DNA of 64,000 nucleotides, taken from positions 56,696-120,695 of the forward strand of contig NZ_VCRN01000014.1 in the NCBI RefSeq assembly GCF_009849585.1, read 5' to 3'. The DNA is from Bacillus sp. ZZV12-4809 (GTDB taxonomy: Bacteria; Bacillota; Bacilli; Bacillales; Cytobacillaceae). Of the stretch, positions 45,821 to 54,743 are shown in pieces; position 1 is the stretch's first letter; each line of letters begins with the position of its first letter. The notes under the pieces are model-generated. The model was not told the origin of the DNA. It was given only the letters and a program-made list of their open reading frames with translations, and ran no database searches. Made by a program: the position numbers and the translations under genes.

Positions 45821-46201
45821 CTATAATAATAAATATCTAAATATTGCGAATGTTTTACAGGTGTTTTAAACGTCTAATTCTGCACAGGCAATACCCGTCA
45901 ACTTACGGTCATTTGAAATAGCAATAATTTCAGGAGGAAAAAGTAGATATAGATAATATAGATTTAAAAAAAGTGATCGTCTCAATTAAAAGTAAAAAAA
46001 ACCGGAGTGGATATTCCTGGAAATTGTTTTAATTAACATGGTGGAGAGTTTCCTATTAATACAAACATAGATTGTAATAATGTACTAGCAAAAAAAGCAT
46101 TTTTTATCGCAGTTTTGCAAGTGTATTAACTATATATACACACAAATCAAATTTAAATAAAACAAATAAGGGACTTTGAAAACTATTTAACCATATACAT
46201 T

Positions 46202-46218
46202 TGGCACGGGACTTGCAT
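46202..46218 (+). promoter_or_regulatory. Sigma-54 promoter P4
   Basis: TGGCAC-N5-TTGCAT, the best consensus of the four, spacing 12, predicted start near 46228. It lacks the long block shared by P1-P3 but has TAGCAAAAAAAGCA and GTTTTGCAA upstream. Everything it now transcribes nearby is a pseudogene. Confidence 0.75.
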
Positions 46219-46248
46219 AATAAATTATTGTAGTTGTTGTGAAGGATT

Positions 46249-46365
46249 ATGAGTTTAACTGGGGAGTCGAATGGCAGACCACTTCGAGATGGAGCCCCTA
46301 TAGTTCATGTAACTGATATGCTTTTTGAAGCACTTGCAATCTCGTCGGCATTATTTGAGAGATAG
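46249..46365 (+). pseudogene. Remnant of a class III CoA-transferase (CaiB type)
   Basis: A 38-codon frame, ATG preceded by GAAGGA, reads MSLTGESNGRPLRDGAPIVH then LFEALAISSALFER, matching an internal CaiB/BaiF segment (MSVTGEPDG..PLRVGVPIVD). The rest of the gene is gone. Confidence 0.65.
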
Positions 46366-46454
46366 CAGAAATATTATTAAGACAGCGAGTATATAATGCA
46401 GTAGCTACCAAAACAATGGCGCAGATCCGAATAATGAACATCATACCGGGACAA

Positions 46455-46610
46455 CAATGCCAGGTACTGTCATTAAGGTCCTAGTTGAAAAAGGCGAGAA
46501 AGTGGAAATAGGAGATCACCTAATAATCAGCAATGAAGATGGAAACGACTGTTAAAGCTTCATTGTCACTATAAAAGAATTATATCTATCGAGCGGAGAA
46601 GCGATTCTAC
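46455..46610 (+). pseudogene. Frameshifted biotin-carrier domain
   Basis: One frame reads MPGTVIKVLVEKGEKVEIGD; the next frame continues AMKMETTVKAS, the biotinylation motif, from 46530; the first frame then resumes KELYLSSGEAILL. At least two frameshifts. It derives from the C-terminus of a biotin-dependent carboxylase such as pyruvate or acyl-CoA carboxylase. Confidence 0.8.
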
Positions 46611-46661
46611 TGAGGATTTATCGATTGAAATTATACAAAATAAGATAAAGGGGTTTAATAA

Positions 46662-46823
46662 ATGTTTAAGCATAAGATAAAAATGGATCAATTGATATTA
46701 GAGAATATTAAAGAGATAAATAAAAATAAGGATGTACTCGATCAAATTGAAAAGAAAATTGAACAAAGGCATACAAAAGAAGCATTTAAATTAGGGGGTA
46801 AAGAAAATAAGTCCTGTTTTTAA
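46662..46823 (+). CDS. FbpB-like small basic protein
   Basis: A 53-residue protein with AAAGGGG 7 bases before its ATG. The pattern (MDQLILENIKEINKNKDVLD, then QIEKKIEQRH) resembles the FbpB family of Bacillus, small helical proteins that act as RNA chaperone partners in iron sparing. No Fur box was seen upstream, and there is a Cys near the C-terminus. Confidence 0.5.
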   Translation: MFKHKIKMDQLILENIKEINKNKDVLDQIEKKIEQRHTKEAFKLGGKENKSCF

Positions 46824-46829
46824 TTTTTG

Positions 46830-47160
46830 CTATATCTTTGTTTAATGGTCTAACTCTAAATCAACAATACATCAACAGTGCAATGAATGATGACGGAGTT
46901 CAAGGTGCTATCACAAGAAATTAAAATTAGAAGAAATAGAAACTCTCAATAAAAATGGAAACTATGATGAAAGTAAATTATTGAGTTTGATAAAGCTGCT
47001 CTCAACAATGTGGGCAGCATTCCTGTGATAATAGAAATGGCAAATGACAAGTTTTGTGAAGGAATGTACTTAAACAAACGGTACTTTTATTTAAGAAGGG
47101 AACTAAAGTATTTCTGGTTAGAAAAAGGAATGTCTTCAAAATTGAAACATTCCTTCTGAT
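46830..47160 (+). pseudogene. Decayed unknown gene
   Basis: Coding-like pieces QYINSAMNDDGVQGAITRN, KLEEIETLNKNGNYDESKLL and, one frame over, DKAALNNVGSIPVIIEMAND to LKHSF and a stop, can be joined with a frameshift near 46985. Family unknown. A 9-bp inverted repeat (AAGGAATGT / ACATTCCTT) covers its end. Confidence 0.35.
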
Positions 47161-47341
47161 TTTCTAGAGTCCGACTTACTTTCATTATGACATTATGCCA
47201 GGTATGTGTGCCTTATAGAGTTAGTTGTCATGAAAAAAGAGGATATAAATTGACCGGAACGCATAATAACAATCCCAAAAGGGAAACGTAAAAAAAAGCG
47301 AAATTATGCTATATCAATGGGTGTAAAATAATGGAATAAAT

Positions 47342-47367
47342 GTTCGTATAATACCTATTTTACGAGT
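47342..47367. repeat. 11-4-11 palindromic site A
   Basis: GTTCGTATAAT, ACCT, ATTTTACGAGT: arms match in 8 of 11 positions. Confidence 0.5.
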
Positions 47368-47398
47368 TGTCTACCGTGGGAAACGAACGTTTAGTATA

Positions 47399-47458
47399 AA
47401 GTTGTATAGTTCACTATCGAGTTGTATAGGTCACAACTGAGTTGTCTAAAGAAAAAGA
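47399..47458. repeat. Three 20-bp direct repeats
   Basis: Units start at 47399, 47419 and 47439 with (G/A)AGTTGT-TA; a fourth GAGTTGTCTA is at 47364. TCAC follows in the first two units. Spacing suggests protein binding sites. Confidence 0.55.
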
Positions 47459-47492
47459 GGGAAGGCAGATTTATATTTTGATAATTTCATTT

Positions 47493-47518
47493 GTGCGTAA
47501 AATACTTATTTTCAGCAA
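47493..47518. repeat. 11-4-11 palindromic site B
   Basis: GTGCGTAAAAT, ACTT, ATTTTCAGCAA: arms match in 8 of 11 positions and share CGTAAAA with sites A and C. Confidence 0.5.
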
Positions 47519-47525
47519 TAATGAA

Positions 47526-47555
47526 TAGACGTCGAGAATGTATGTTTGGTATAAT
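47526..47555 (+). promoter_or_regulatory. Sigma-A type promoter of the DUF1173 gene
   Basis: Extended -10 TGGTATAAT (TATAAT 47550-47555) with a poor -35 TAGACG at 18-base spacing; site B lies directly upstream. Confidence 0.5.
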
Positions 47556-47600
47556 TACCCTATACATAAAACTTATTCCTTATTTCTGAGGAGGTATTTT

Positions 47601-48854
47601 TTGGCTGGGATCCTGAAAATCAAGAATCGCAAAAACCATTCTGTTGAAAACCTTAGCTACTACACAATGCAGCAATTAGATGAACGCTCAAGGAAAGAAA
47701 AAATGCAAGAAATTTATGAACAATATCATCATAGACAGTTAGAATTATATTGTCTCTGTCAGTCAGCTGCTCCAATTAATATGAGTATTAGTTACATATC
47801 GGATTCAGACACTTATTATTTAAAAAGCTTTCCAAAACAAGCTAGTAAGCATCATACTGATTGTCATTTCCATAATGAGAACTCTTTATCATCATCTGAA
47901 ACCATTTACAAAAAGAACTGTGAAGAAGATGAAGAGGGCAATTATCACATTACCTTAGATACCCATGATTATAAAATCATTAAACGAGCAAAAAAAACAA
48001 AAGATTCTTCCGCTCCCTCACCTGTTACAGGCGGAGATACTGGGCAAAGTACAAATAAATTAAGTATCCAAAATCTTATTAAGTTGATCGTGACAAAGGC
48101 CTGGAATGATTATATATTTTTTAATGGTCAAAAAGAGTACCCTTCTCTTAACCATGTATTTAGACAAATTTATTCGAAAACAACTCGGCATTACTTTGTC
48201 ACTAAAGAACTCCACTTACAAAGTTTGCTTTATAAAGGCGGGAAACCAGGTCAAGTTTATATGATTGAGCAAAAGGTGAACCGTATAGCTCAACCATTCG
48301 CTCTATTTATGTTAGATAATTATGAAAAGGTGGATGAATGCAGTTACTTAATAAACGTAATTAATCCTCTTAATCTAGCTAATGCTAAATTAGTGGTTAG
48401 CAAGAAACTGTTGGAATTTGCTCAAAGCTGTATAAATGTATCAAGCGGGCCTTACATAGTTGGCGGCTTCATAAAAAGTACTGGTTTTGGAAAACTGCCT
48501 GAATTCATAAGTTTAGGAATACTCCCGATCAATAACTGTGGAGTGCCGGTAGAAAGTTCATATGAGCGGGAATTGTATGATCTACTGTGTAAGGAAAAAA
48601 GAATTGTTCAAAGGCCCATAGATACTCAATATCACCCTAAATTAAACGGACTTATACCAGATGGAATCCTTTTGGACACAGAAAAGCCAACAATTCTTGA
48701 AGTGTTTGGAATCTCAGAAAGAAATACGGAGTATCACATTCATAGGAGATACAAGATAGAACTATTTAGTGGATTATTTCCGGATTATCATTTTTGGTAT
48801 TGGGATGCTTATAATCAGTCTGAAAAGCCTCCCCTGCCCACTGTTGGGTTCTAA
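47601..48854 (+). CDS. DUF1173-like protein with nuclease-like C-terminus
   Basis: Start is TTG 47601 after GAGGAGG; the longer frame from 47538 begins upstream of that RBS. The 417-residue protein has the DUF1173 opening (ELYCLCQSAAPINMSI, LKSFPKQASKHHTDCHFH, a possible zinc site of Cys/His). Its C-terminal part (YERELYDLL, IPDGILLDTEKPTILEVFGI, then HRRYKIEL) has the P-D...E-V-x-G order of PD-(D/E)xK nucleases. DUF1173 genes occur on conjugative elements and plasmids with unknown role. It is followed by a recombinase gene. Confidence 0.6.
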   Translation: MAGILKIKNRKNHSVENLSYYTMQQLDERSRKEKMQEIYEQYHHRQLELYCLCQSAAPINMSISYISDSDTYYLKSFPKQASKHHTDCHFHNENSLSSSETIYKKNCEEDEEGNYHITLDTHDYKIIKRAKKTKDSSAPSPVTGGDTGQSTNKLSIQNLIKLIVTKAWNDYIFFNGQKEYPSLNHVFRQIYSKTTRHYFVTKELHLQSLLYKGGKPGQVYMIEQKVNRIAQPFALFMLDNYEKVDECSYLINVINPLNLANAKLVVSKKLLEFAQSCINVSSGPYIVGGFIKSTGFGKLPEFISLGILPINNCGVPVESSYERELYDLLCKEKRIVQRPIDTQYHPKLNGLIPDGILLDTEKPTILEVFGISERNTEYHIHRRYKIELFSGLFPDYHFWYWDAYNQSEKPPLPTVGF

Positions 48855-48872
48855 TAATCGATTATATTATAT

Positions 48873-48898
48873 ATTCGTAAAAATTGAATTTTACGCAT
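48873..48898. repeat. 11-4-11 palindromic site C
   Basis: ATTCGTAAAAA, TTGA, ATTTTACGCAT: arms match in 9 of 11 positions; 33 bases before the recombinase start. Confidence 0.55.
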
Positions 48899-48930
48899 AA
48901 ATTAGACAAATTTCGACAAGGAGTGGAATC

Positions 48931-50055
48931 ATGGCCGAAACTAGACAACATAAAGTTCATCAAAAAAAACTACAAGAATTGGTCAAGATCATGCCCTATT
49001 ACGTTGGTGAGTATGTAGATGATAAATTGGATACCCGCTCCTCCTCCACCCTTTTAAACTATGTATTAGATTATAAAATGTTTTTTGAATGGTTAATATC
49101 TGAAGGAATTACGGAGGTTGCCACCATTAAAGAAATTCCTCTTTCAGTCCTGGAAAAACTAAAGCTCGATGATGCAAAAAACTTTTTTAAGTACCTGCAG
49201 CGAAGGGATATTCAAGTTAGCAAAAATGAAACAAAAAAACCCGAAAAAATTTCTGTGAATCGTAAGATATCGGCTCTCCGTTCCCTTTTCCATTATCTGA
49301 CTACCCAGACTGAAAATGATGAGGGTGAACCATATTTTTACCGAAATGTAATGTTGAAAATTGAAGTAAATAAGGTAAAGGAAACACTTGGTGCAAGAGC
49401 TTCTAAAATCTCAACAAAAATTTTTCAAAATAATGATGATGCTTCCTTTCTATGGTTTGTTAGAAATCAATATGAAAAAAATTTACCTGATGGTTCAAGG
49501 AAGCGTATATTTTTTAAAAGAGATAAAGAACGTGATCTTGCTATCCTCTCTCTCTTTTTAGGCAGTGGTATTCGTGTAAATGAGCTTACCAATCTTAGAT
49601 TAAAGGATTTAGACTTTGAACTGAATATTATCAGTGTAATAAGAAAAGGCGGCAAAAAAGATACAATTCCAGTTGTTCCAGAAGCAATGAGGGATATTAG
49701 AGATTATCTAGATATACGTTCAGAGCGCTATAAAGCAACCAATGAGGACTCTGATTATGTATTTATATCTAAAGGTTCAACTAGCCCTTCTCCACTGGCA
49801 AATCGCTCTGTAGAAAGCCTGGTTAAAAAATATACAAAAGCGTACAAAAATAACAAGTCTATGTCCCCCCATAAACTAAGGCATACATACGCTACAAACC
49901 TTATGGAGGAAACAGGAGATATCCATTTGCTAATGAGACAGCTTGGCCATTCATCTACAAGTACAGCTGCATTATACTCTAACCCTGACCAAGAAAAAGC
50001 TCAAGAAGCTGCTAGACAATTAGGTTTGAGAAGAAACCAGCTTAATAAGGATTAA
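48931..50055 (+). CDS. XerS-like tyrosine recombinase
   Basis: A 374-residue recombinase with a SAM-like N-terminal domain (about 15-150) and the catalytic set Arg in GSGIRVNELTNL, Lys in RKGGKKD, His-x-x-Arg in SPHKLRHTYATNL, His in LGHSS and Tyr in TAALYSN. The length and insert before the catalytic domain match XerS, which resolves dimers alone rather than as XerC/XerD. AAGGAGTGG precedes the ATG. The 11-4-11 sites upstream are possible targets. Confidence 0.8.
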   Translation: MAETRQHKVHQKKLQELVKIMPYYVGEYVDDKLDTRSSSTLLNYVLDYKMFFEWLISEGITEVATIKEIPLSVLEKLKLDDAKNFFKYLQRRDIQVSKNETKKPEKISVNRKISALRSLFHYLTTQTENDEGEPYFYRNVMLKIEVNKVKETLGARASKISTKIFQNNDDASFLWFVRNQYEKNLPDGSRKRIFFKRDKERDLAILSLFLGSGIRVNELTNLRLKDLDFELNIISVIRKGGKKDTIPVVPEAMRDIRDYLDIRSERYKATNEDSDYVFISKGSTSPSPLANRSVESLVKKYTKAYKNNKSMSPHKLRHTYATNLMEETGDIHLLMRQLGHSSTSTAALYSNPDQEKAQEAARQLGLRRNQLNKD

Positions 50056-50178
50056 AGTAAATTAAATTCCTTCTACTTAAAGTAATCCCTAAGAATGATT
50101 TTGGAATTGTAACCCTTGGTGAGTTAACTTAATGCAATTGAAAAACTAATATAATAAGTGATTGAATTGGAGGAAAAT

Positions 50179-51789
50179 ATGAGAATAGATTCTGGTTTTT
50201 CTCGAATCGCAAACCACATGAGTTCATGGCTAAAATACTCACAAATTTTTGGTTATAAGCCATCAAAAGAAGAAATTATAAATGATATACGAAGTATAAA
50301 TTTAGAGGATGCTCTGATTATTATTGCTAAATTCTCTGTATTAAATGACCAATCAAAAAAGCAGTTAAAAACACTTATAAATGCGAGTATTCAAGATAGA
50401 GAGGAAATTTATTCTGTAGAGCCATTTGATTTAATCAGCTTACTTTATTCAATAAAATGGTTTTTAGCATATGGACTTCCCAAGAATGAATCAACATTTA
50501 ATAATGGTTATCCTGATTACTATAATATTTTTATCACAGTTTTAAAGATTTCCGATTATTTGGAAGACAATATAGATAATGAAGATGAAGTACAAAACCT
50601 TGTCTTAAAAAGTTGGTTATTTACTCGTCCAGGAGATATTGACAGAGCATTAGTAAGGCAGTATGTAATGTTTGAGGAAATAGCTAAAAATAAAGATTTT
50701 AAAAATGAATTAAAAGATTCTTATTTAGATATACATTCTATCTTTGAACAATATTATGGGTACTCCATTAAAGATTATATTTCTGTACTCTTCGCATTGC
50801 ATATGCCTAGCATCAAGGAATTAAACCTAAGAGAAGCATTTAGCACTAATAACTGGGGCATAGATTTAACTACCTTTTTTAAAAAAGTTAAAATCAAAAA
50901 TGTAGCAGAGCAAATATCCAATGATTTAACAGTAGATATAAATACTTTAAAAACTTGGGCTAGAAACACCATTGATAATCCATTTGATTACGAAATACTT
51001 CTCTCCAAACCATTATTTAAAAAAGGTAATTGGTTAATCCCTTTTTCTCCTGGCATATTAAATAGCACCATTTTTGATGGTTTGTGTTTTAAGATTAATC
51101 AAAGTTGTGCTAAAAGTAAGATAGATTTTTTTTCTTTTTTCGGCCGCTTGTTCGAACAATATATATCCACATTGTTATCATCAGCTGTAAACTCTGCAAA
51201 GAAAATAACAAATTATGAGTTTATAGATGAATTTCTTTATGGGAAAGAAAACAAAAGATCACCTGACTCTCATGTTTTACTTGGAAGAACATTGCTAATT
51301 TTTGAATGTAAAGGTGGTCGTATTAGGAAAGAAACAAAAATTTCTGCAGAGCCAGAATTCAGTAAAAAAGATTTTGAAAAATACGCAATCGAACCGATTA
51401 AGCAAGCAAACAAAGCTTATACCAATATCCTTAGTAAAAAACCTTCAATATTTAAAAATGTGAATAAGGTGATTATTTTATCAGTATCTCTTCAATCTTT
51501 TCCTAAAATTCCAAAGTTTAATGATTTAATAGCTGACTTAAAAGGTAATTTGCATCCACATATAAAAGAAATAGATTATATTGGCCTTTATGATCTAGAG
51601 TTGTTAGCATATTTAATTAGTCATCATGATATTACCGTCTATAAGTTTATTAAGAATAAAAAAGTATTGGATGATTTTATTCCTTATCGTAATTACTATT
51701 ACGATAAATATGGTGGAATAAAGCGCCCAGATTTATTAAATGAAAAATATATGGAGTGTACAAATATAATAAGAACAACTTTATTTTAA
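50179..51789 (+). CDS. Unknown large protein with nuclease-like motif
   Basis: Start is ATG 50179, five bases after TTGGAGG. The 536-residue protein is helical and Lys/Asn-rich. Around residues 360-385 it has SPDSHVLLGRTLLIFECKGG, an Asp then Glu-x-Lys arrangement typical of PD-(D/E)xK nucleases. Upstream is FFGRLFEQYISTLL, a helix often seen before such cores. Low-GC codon use exceeds that of the neighbours. It may belong to a defence or element-maintenance function, which is inference. Confidence 0.5.
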   Translation: MRIDSGFSRIANHMSSWLKYSQIFGYKPSKEEIINDIRSINLEDALIIIAKFSVLNDQSKKQLKTLINASIQDREEIYSVEPFDLISLLYSIKWFLAYGLPKNESTFNNGYPDYYNIFITVLKISDYLEDNIDNEDEVQNLVLKSWLFTRPGDIDRALVRQYVMFEEIAKNKDFKNELKDSYLDIHSIFEQYYGYSIKDYISVLFALHMPSIKELNLREAFSTNNWGIDLTTFFKKVKIKNVAEQISNDLTVDINTLKTWARNTIDNPFDYEILLSKPLFKKGNWLIPFSPGILNSTIFDGLCFKINQSCAKSKIDFFSFFGRLFEQYISTLLSSAVNSAKKITNYEFIDEFLYGKENKRSPDSHVLLGRTLLIFECKGGRIRKETKISAEPEFSKKDFEKYAIEPIKQANKAYTNILSKKPSIFKNVNKVIILSVSLQSFPKIPKFNDLIADLKGNLHPHIKEIDYIGLYDLELLAYLISHHDITVYKFIKNKKVLDDFIPYRNYYYDKYGGIKRPDLLNEKYMECTNIIRTTLF

Positions 51790-51937
51790 AATTTATAGGC
51801 TCATATGGTAATGGGGTTTTCAAATATTTAAATTTAAAACCTTTCTAGAGTATTAAAAAGATATACAGTCTGTTAGCTTATATTAGAGATGAATTAAACC
51901 TGCATTTTTATTTTGATTCTTTTAAGGGGATGATGTC

Positions 51938-53023
51938 ATGAGGGAAATTGATGTGCCTACACAACCTGAGTCTGAAATCATAAATTGGTCTTCTACACTT
52001 TCTCAGTTAGAGCAGGTGGCAGAAAGCATGCGACCTCTTACCTCTTTAAATATCCATAGTAGACTTATAGAGGCCACTTCCTCGATAATAGATGGCCTAT
52101 CAACTAGTGGATATTTAAAGACTCTTTCTGAAATACAAGCATCTATAAAACCTTTGCAGGTAAACGTTTTTAGCCAATTGACATCAAGTCTTTTAGAAGT
52201 TCAAAAAGAGCAAAGGCTATTGTGGCAGAGTATGTCTCCTGTATTTCAATTGGCAGATAAAACACAGGAGTTAATAAAAGCTTATGAAGAATTTAATTCT
52301 AATAACTGGATAAGACCTATTTACACAGAGGTAGCTAATATAGCAGAAATCACTTCATCTTTGTCATCAATATTCAAAGACTATAATGTTAGGGATATTG
52401 ATTTAAGTGGTTTTGAAGATTTAGAAGATGATTGTTCTTCTGGAGGGCAAGAATCTCTTTCTCCTTCTTTCCAAGATGTAGTCCTTCAAGTAAACGGAAC
52501 TGTCGCTCCTGGTCAGAAAAAGTTAATTGATATGACGGAGGAGGATCTTAAAAGATTATTTGAAAAATCACTAACTAAAGCTCGGGCATTTTCTCTTCCG
52601 GCTTTTATATATTATCTTTACGCTGAATATGTTAACGATGCAGCAAGGGTCATCCTTGAAATCATGTTTGCTTTTTCGTTAACATTTTTAACTGGACAAT
52701 ATAATGCAGAAGTAAAAGCTCTTATTGCAGATACGATGCAAGATTCAATGATAGTAAAAGATACGAGAAAAGTGATTACAAAGTATATAAAGGTTAATCC
52801 GGTTGATCAAGTGGCATTTTTACGGAATGAATCTTTTTTAAGACAGGGAACATCCAAGACTTCGCCTGTTGTGCCTGGAGGAAAGGTATCAACTGTATCA
52901 GTTTTAACAATAATAGAACGAAAAAATAATTGGATAAAGGTTGAAGTGGATACTGGAGAGTCTTGCGGAGAGATAGGTTGGGTTGAGGAGTCCAAAGTGA
53001 TTAAATTTAAGATGATTAAGTAA
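51938..53023 (+). CDS. Unknown protein with SH3-like C-terminus
   Basis: A 361-residue protein: amphipathic helical N-terminal region (1-160), an acidic linker (LSGFEDLEDDCSSGG), a helical segment with one possible membrane helix (ILEIMFAFSLTFLTGQ, ~240-258), then a bacterial SH3-like domain (VSTVSVLTIIERKNNWIKVE, EIGWVEESKV). AAGGGGATGATG precedes the start. Similar overall layout is seen in the HEPN-motif protein at 62634. Confidence 0.5.
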   Translation: MREIDVPTQPESEIINWSSTLSQLEQVAESMRPLTSLNIHSRLIEATSSIIDGLSTSGYLKTLSEIQASIKPLQVNVFSQLTSSLLEVQKEQRLLWQSMSPVFQLADKTQELIKAYEEFNSNNWIRPIYTEVANIAEITSSLSSIFKDYNVRDIDLSGFEDLEDDCSSGGQESLSPSFQDVVLQVNGTVAPGQKKLIDMTEEDLKRLFEKSLTKARAFSLPAFIYYLYAEYVNDAARVILEIMFAFSLTFLTGQYNAEVKALIADTMQDSMIVKDTRKVITKYIKVNPVDQVAFLRNESFLRQGTSKTSPVVPGGKVSTVSVLTIIERKNNWIKVEVDTGESCGEIGWVEESKVIKFKMIK

Positions 53024-53066
53024 AAATAATATAGTTAGAGCATGGATTTGACTAATATAAAACTTT

Positions 53067-53100
53067 AAGGTTAACCAATTGGATGGTTAACCTTTTACAT
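53067..53100 (+). terminator. Terminator
   Basis: 11-bp perfect stem AAGGTTAACCA / TGGTTAACCTT, six-base loop, T-rich tail. Confidence 0.8.
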
Positions 53101-53112
53101 TTTTAAGTTTGT

Positions 53113-53601
53113 TCATTTACCTAAAGAATTTTTGTGTGAAACCTTAAATTTGTTAATGTTCTCTTGATAGAGTTCTTTACTTTTTTTTATTGAGTAGTCC
53201 ACCCATTCAGGAAAAACATCTGAAATTGTTGGATATTTTTTAGTAATATACATTTTCAAGACATTTATATCGTCTTTAGATGGATTAATTGGCGCTCTTG
53301 GTAGCGGAAGTGGTCTCTCATCTATATTACTATTATACATTGCATATGAAAACTGAACATAAAACTCATCGGTTAAGATTGCATCTTGTGTTCTGTAAAC
53401 TCCATTATCATCAAATGCAAGAGTATCAAAAACAATCCTTAAAATTCGTATGGGTTTTCTATTTTTCGTTTCGCAAGCCATATCCATCATTAAAATATCT
53501 TGTTTGGCAAACTCCGGCCTTCTAATTTCAGAATAATCTTTCTTGGGAATTTCAAATACATGACCATTGTGAACACAAACCTTTTTAAGACTAACACCCA
53601 T
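53113..53601 (-). CDS. Hypothetical protein downstream of an XRE gene
   Basis: A 162-residue soluble protein with mixed alpha/beta character (RILRIVFDTLAFDDNGVYRT, then DEFYVQFSYAMYN). It follows the XRE regulator by 57 bases on the same strand. No family recognised. Confidence 0.5.
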   Translation of the reverse strand: MGVSLKKVCVHNGHVFEIPKKDYSEIRRPEFAKQDILMMDMACETKNRKPIRILRIVFDTLAFDDNGVYRTQDAILTDEFYVQFSYAMYNSNIDERPLPLPRAPINPSKDDINVLKMYITKKYPTISDVFPEWVDYSIKKSKELYQENINKFKVSHKNSLGK

Positions 53602-53658
53602 ATTATCAACACCTTTATATTAACTACGATCTTATTGTCATTTTTAAACTTGCGAGAC

Positions 53659-53871
53659 TTATCTCTTGGTGAATTCTTCTATATCTACTCCATAGAAATC
53701 TGCTAATTTTTGCAGCTTGTCTTTCCTTGGCCGTGTTTTGTTTCTTTCATACCTACCTATCATGCTATGAGATGTGCCAATAGCTTTTGCCACTTCTTCT
53801 TGTGTAAGGTTTTTCTTAAATCGCTGAATTCTTAAGTTTGCTCCTAAGCTGCCATACATATAATCACCCAT
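53659..53871 (-). CDS. XRE-family regulator
   Basis: A 70-residue HTH_3 protein (LTQEEVAKAIGTSHSMIGRY, ERNKTRPRKDKLQKLADFYG). ATG 53859, after GGGTGAT, is an alternative start. Probably regulates itself and the gene behind it. Confidence 0.75.
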   Translation of the reverse strand: MGDYMYGSLGANLRIQRFKKNLTQEEVAKAIGTSHSMIGRYERNKTRPRKDKLQKLADFYGVDIEEFTKR

Positions 53872-54249
53872 GTCTTGTATCGGATTTTTAAGTAGAAATG
53901 TTTAAGGATAGAGGTTTATGCATCCTTTAGTTTGGTTTTTAATAATATCCCTTCCAATACCTATTCCATTCCACTTCGACTTTCTCGAGGATATCAAGGA
54001 TAAATTGGTTAGGACAAACTGCATTGCATACCATTCCATAAGACGACAGTTTCAATTTTAGTTTAGCAGTATAAGACAATTATTTATAAATTCTTATAAT
54101 ATGCATTAGGAAATTAAGCCACTTATATCCCGGTTCGTTGCTCTTAAACTTCCAAAGTCAAACTTATTTTTTCTTTTTTTATCTGGGTATTGACAAAGTT
54201 ACTAGTAAATGGATTACATAATCTTAACCTACAGATAAGGAATGATTAT

Positions 54250-54402
54250 ATGTTCAATAAGCTAAGAATCTGTCACTGCAACCCTCAAATTGTAAATGAA
54301 GAAGTCCGGCATGATTACTATATCCGGTATACTCTTTGTAACCGATGCGGGCATAAAACCAGCTTCATTTTTTATCAAGGTATGCTTTTCTTCCGAAGCT
54401 GA
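54250..54402 (+). CDS. Small zinc-ribbon-like protein
   Basis: A 50-residue protein from ATG 54250 after AAGGAATGATT. Cys-His-Cys near the N-terminus (RICHCNPQ) and Cys-x2-Cys-Gly-His later (TLCNRCGHKTSF) form a probable zinc knuckle. No larger family assigned. The 53872-54249 stretch before it shows no other gene. Confidence 0.45.
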   Translation: MFNKLRICHCNPQIVNEEVRHDYYIRYTLCNRCGHKTSFIFYQGMLFFRS

Positions 54403-54455
54403 TAAAAGGTCCGATGGGGCAATGACCTAAATCGAACATTGCCCCATCTTCAATT

Positions 54456-54743
54456 TTAATAATAATTTCTAAGTTCAACCTCAGTAACAGGAAAAGGCTC
54501 TCCGCTTATATAAAATAAAGCTTTAGATTCATCTCCCATTCCCAATGTACCAACAATATTTCTTTCCTCACCTTCCCTTGTAACAATGGATATGTCATCA
54601 TTTTGGTAAAAGTCGTTAAGTCCCTTTGGATTGAAAACAGTCAACATATAAGTAATTCCATTATTATTTCCCACATGGAGAACCGCTCGTGAAAAATTAA
54701 TGTCCTTACCTTTAATAACAATTTTTGTGATATCTTTTTTCAT
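54456..54743 (-). CDS. Hypothetical protein
   Basis: A 95-residue beta-rich protein (ITYMLTVFNPKGL, DDISIVTREGEERNIVGTLG). ATG 54743 is eight bases after AAAGG; ATG 54752 touches it. No family recognised. Confidence 0.5.
   Translation of the reverse strand: MKKDITKIVIKGKDINFSRAVLHVGNNNGITYMLTVFNPKGLNDFYQNDDISIVTREGEERNIVGTLGMGDESKALFYISGEPFPVTEVELRNYY

Noticed and set aside
47399..47458. CRISPR-like repeats
   Set aside because: The repeats are contiguous, only 20 bp, have no spacers, and no cas genes are present. No CRISPR array was found elsewhere in the window.
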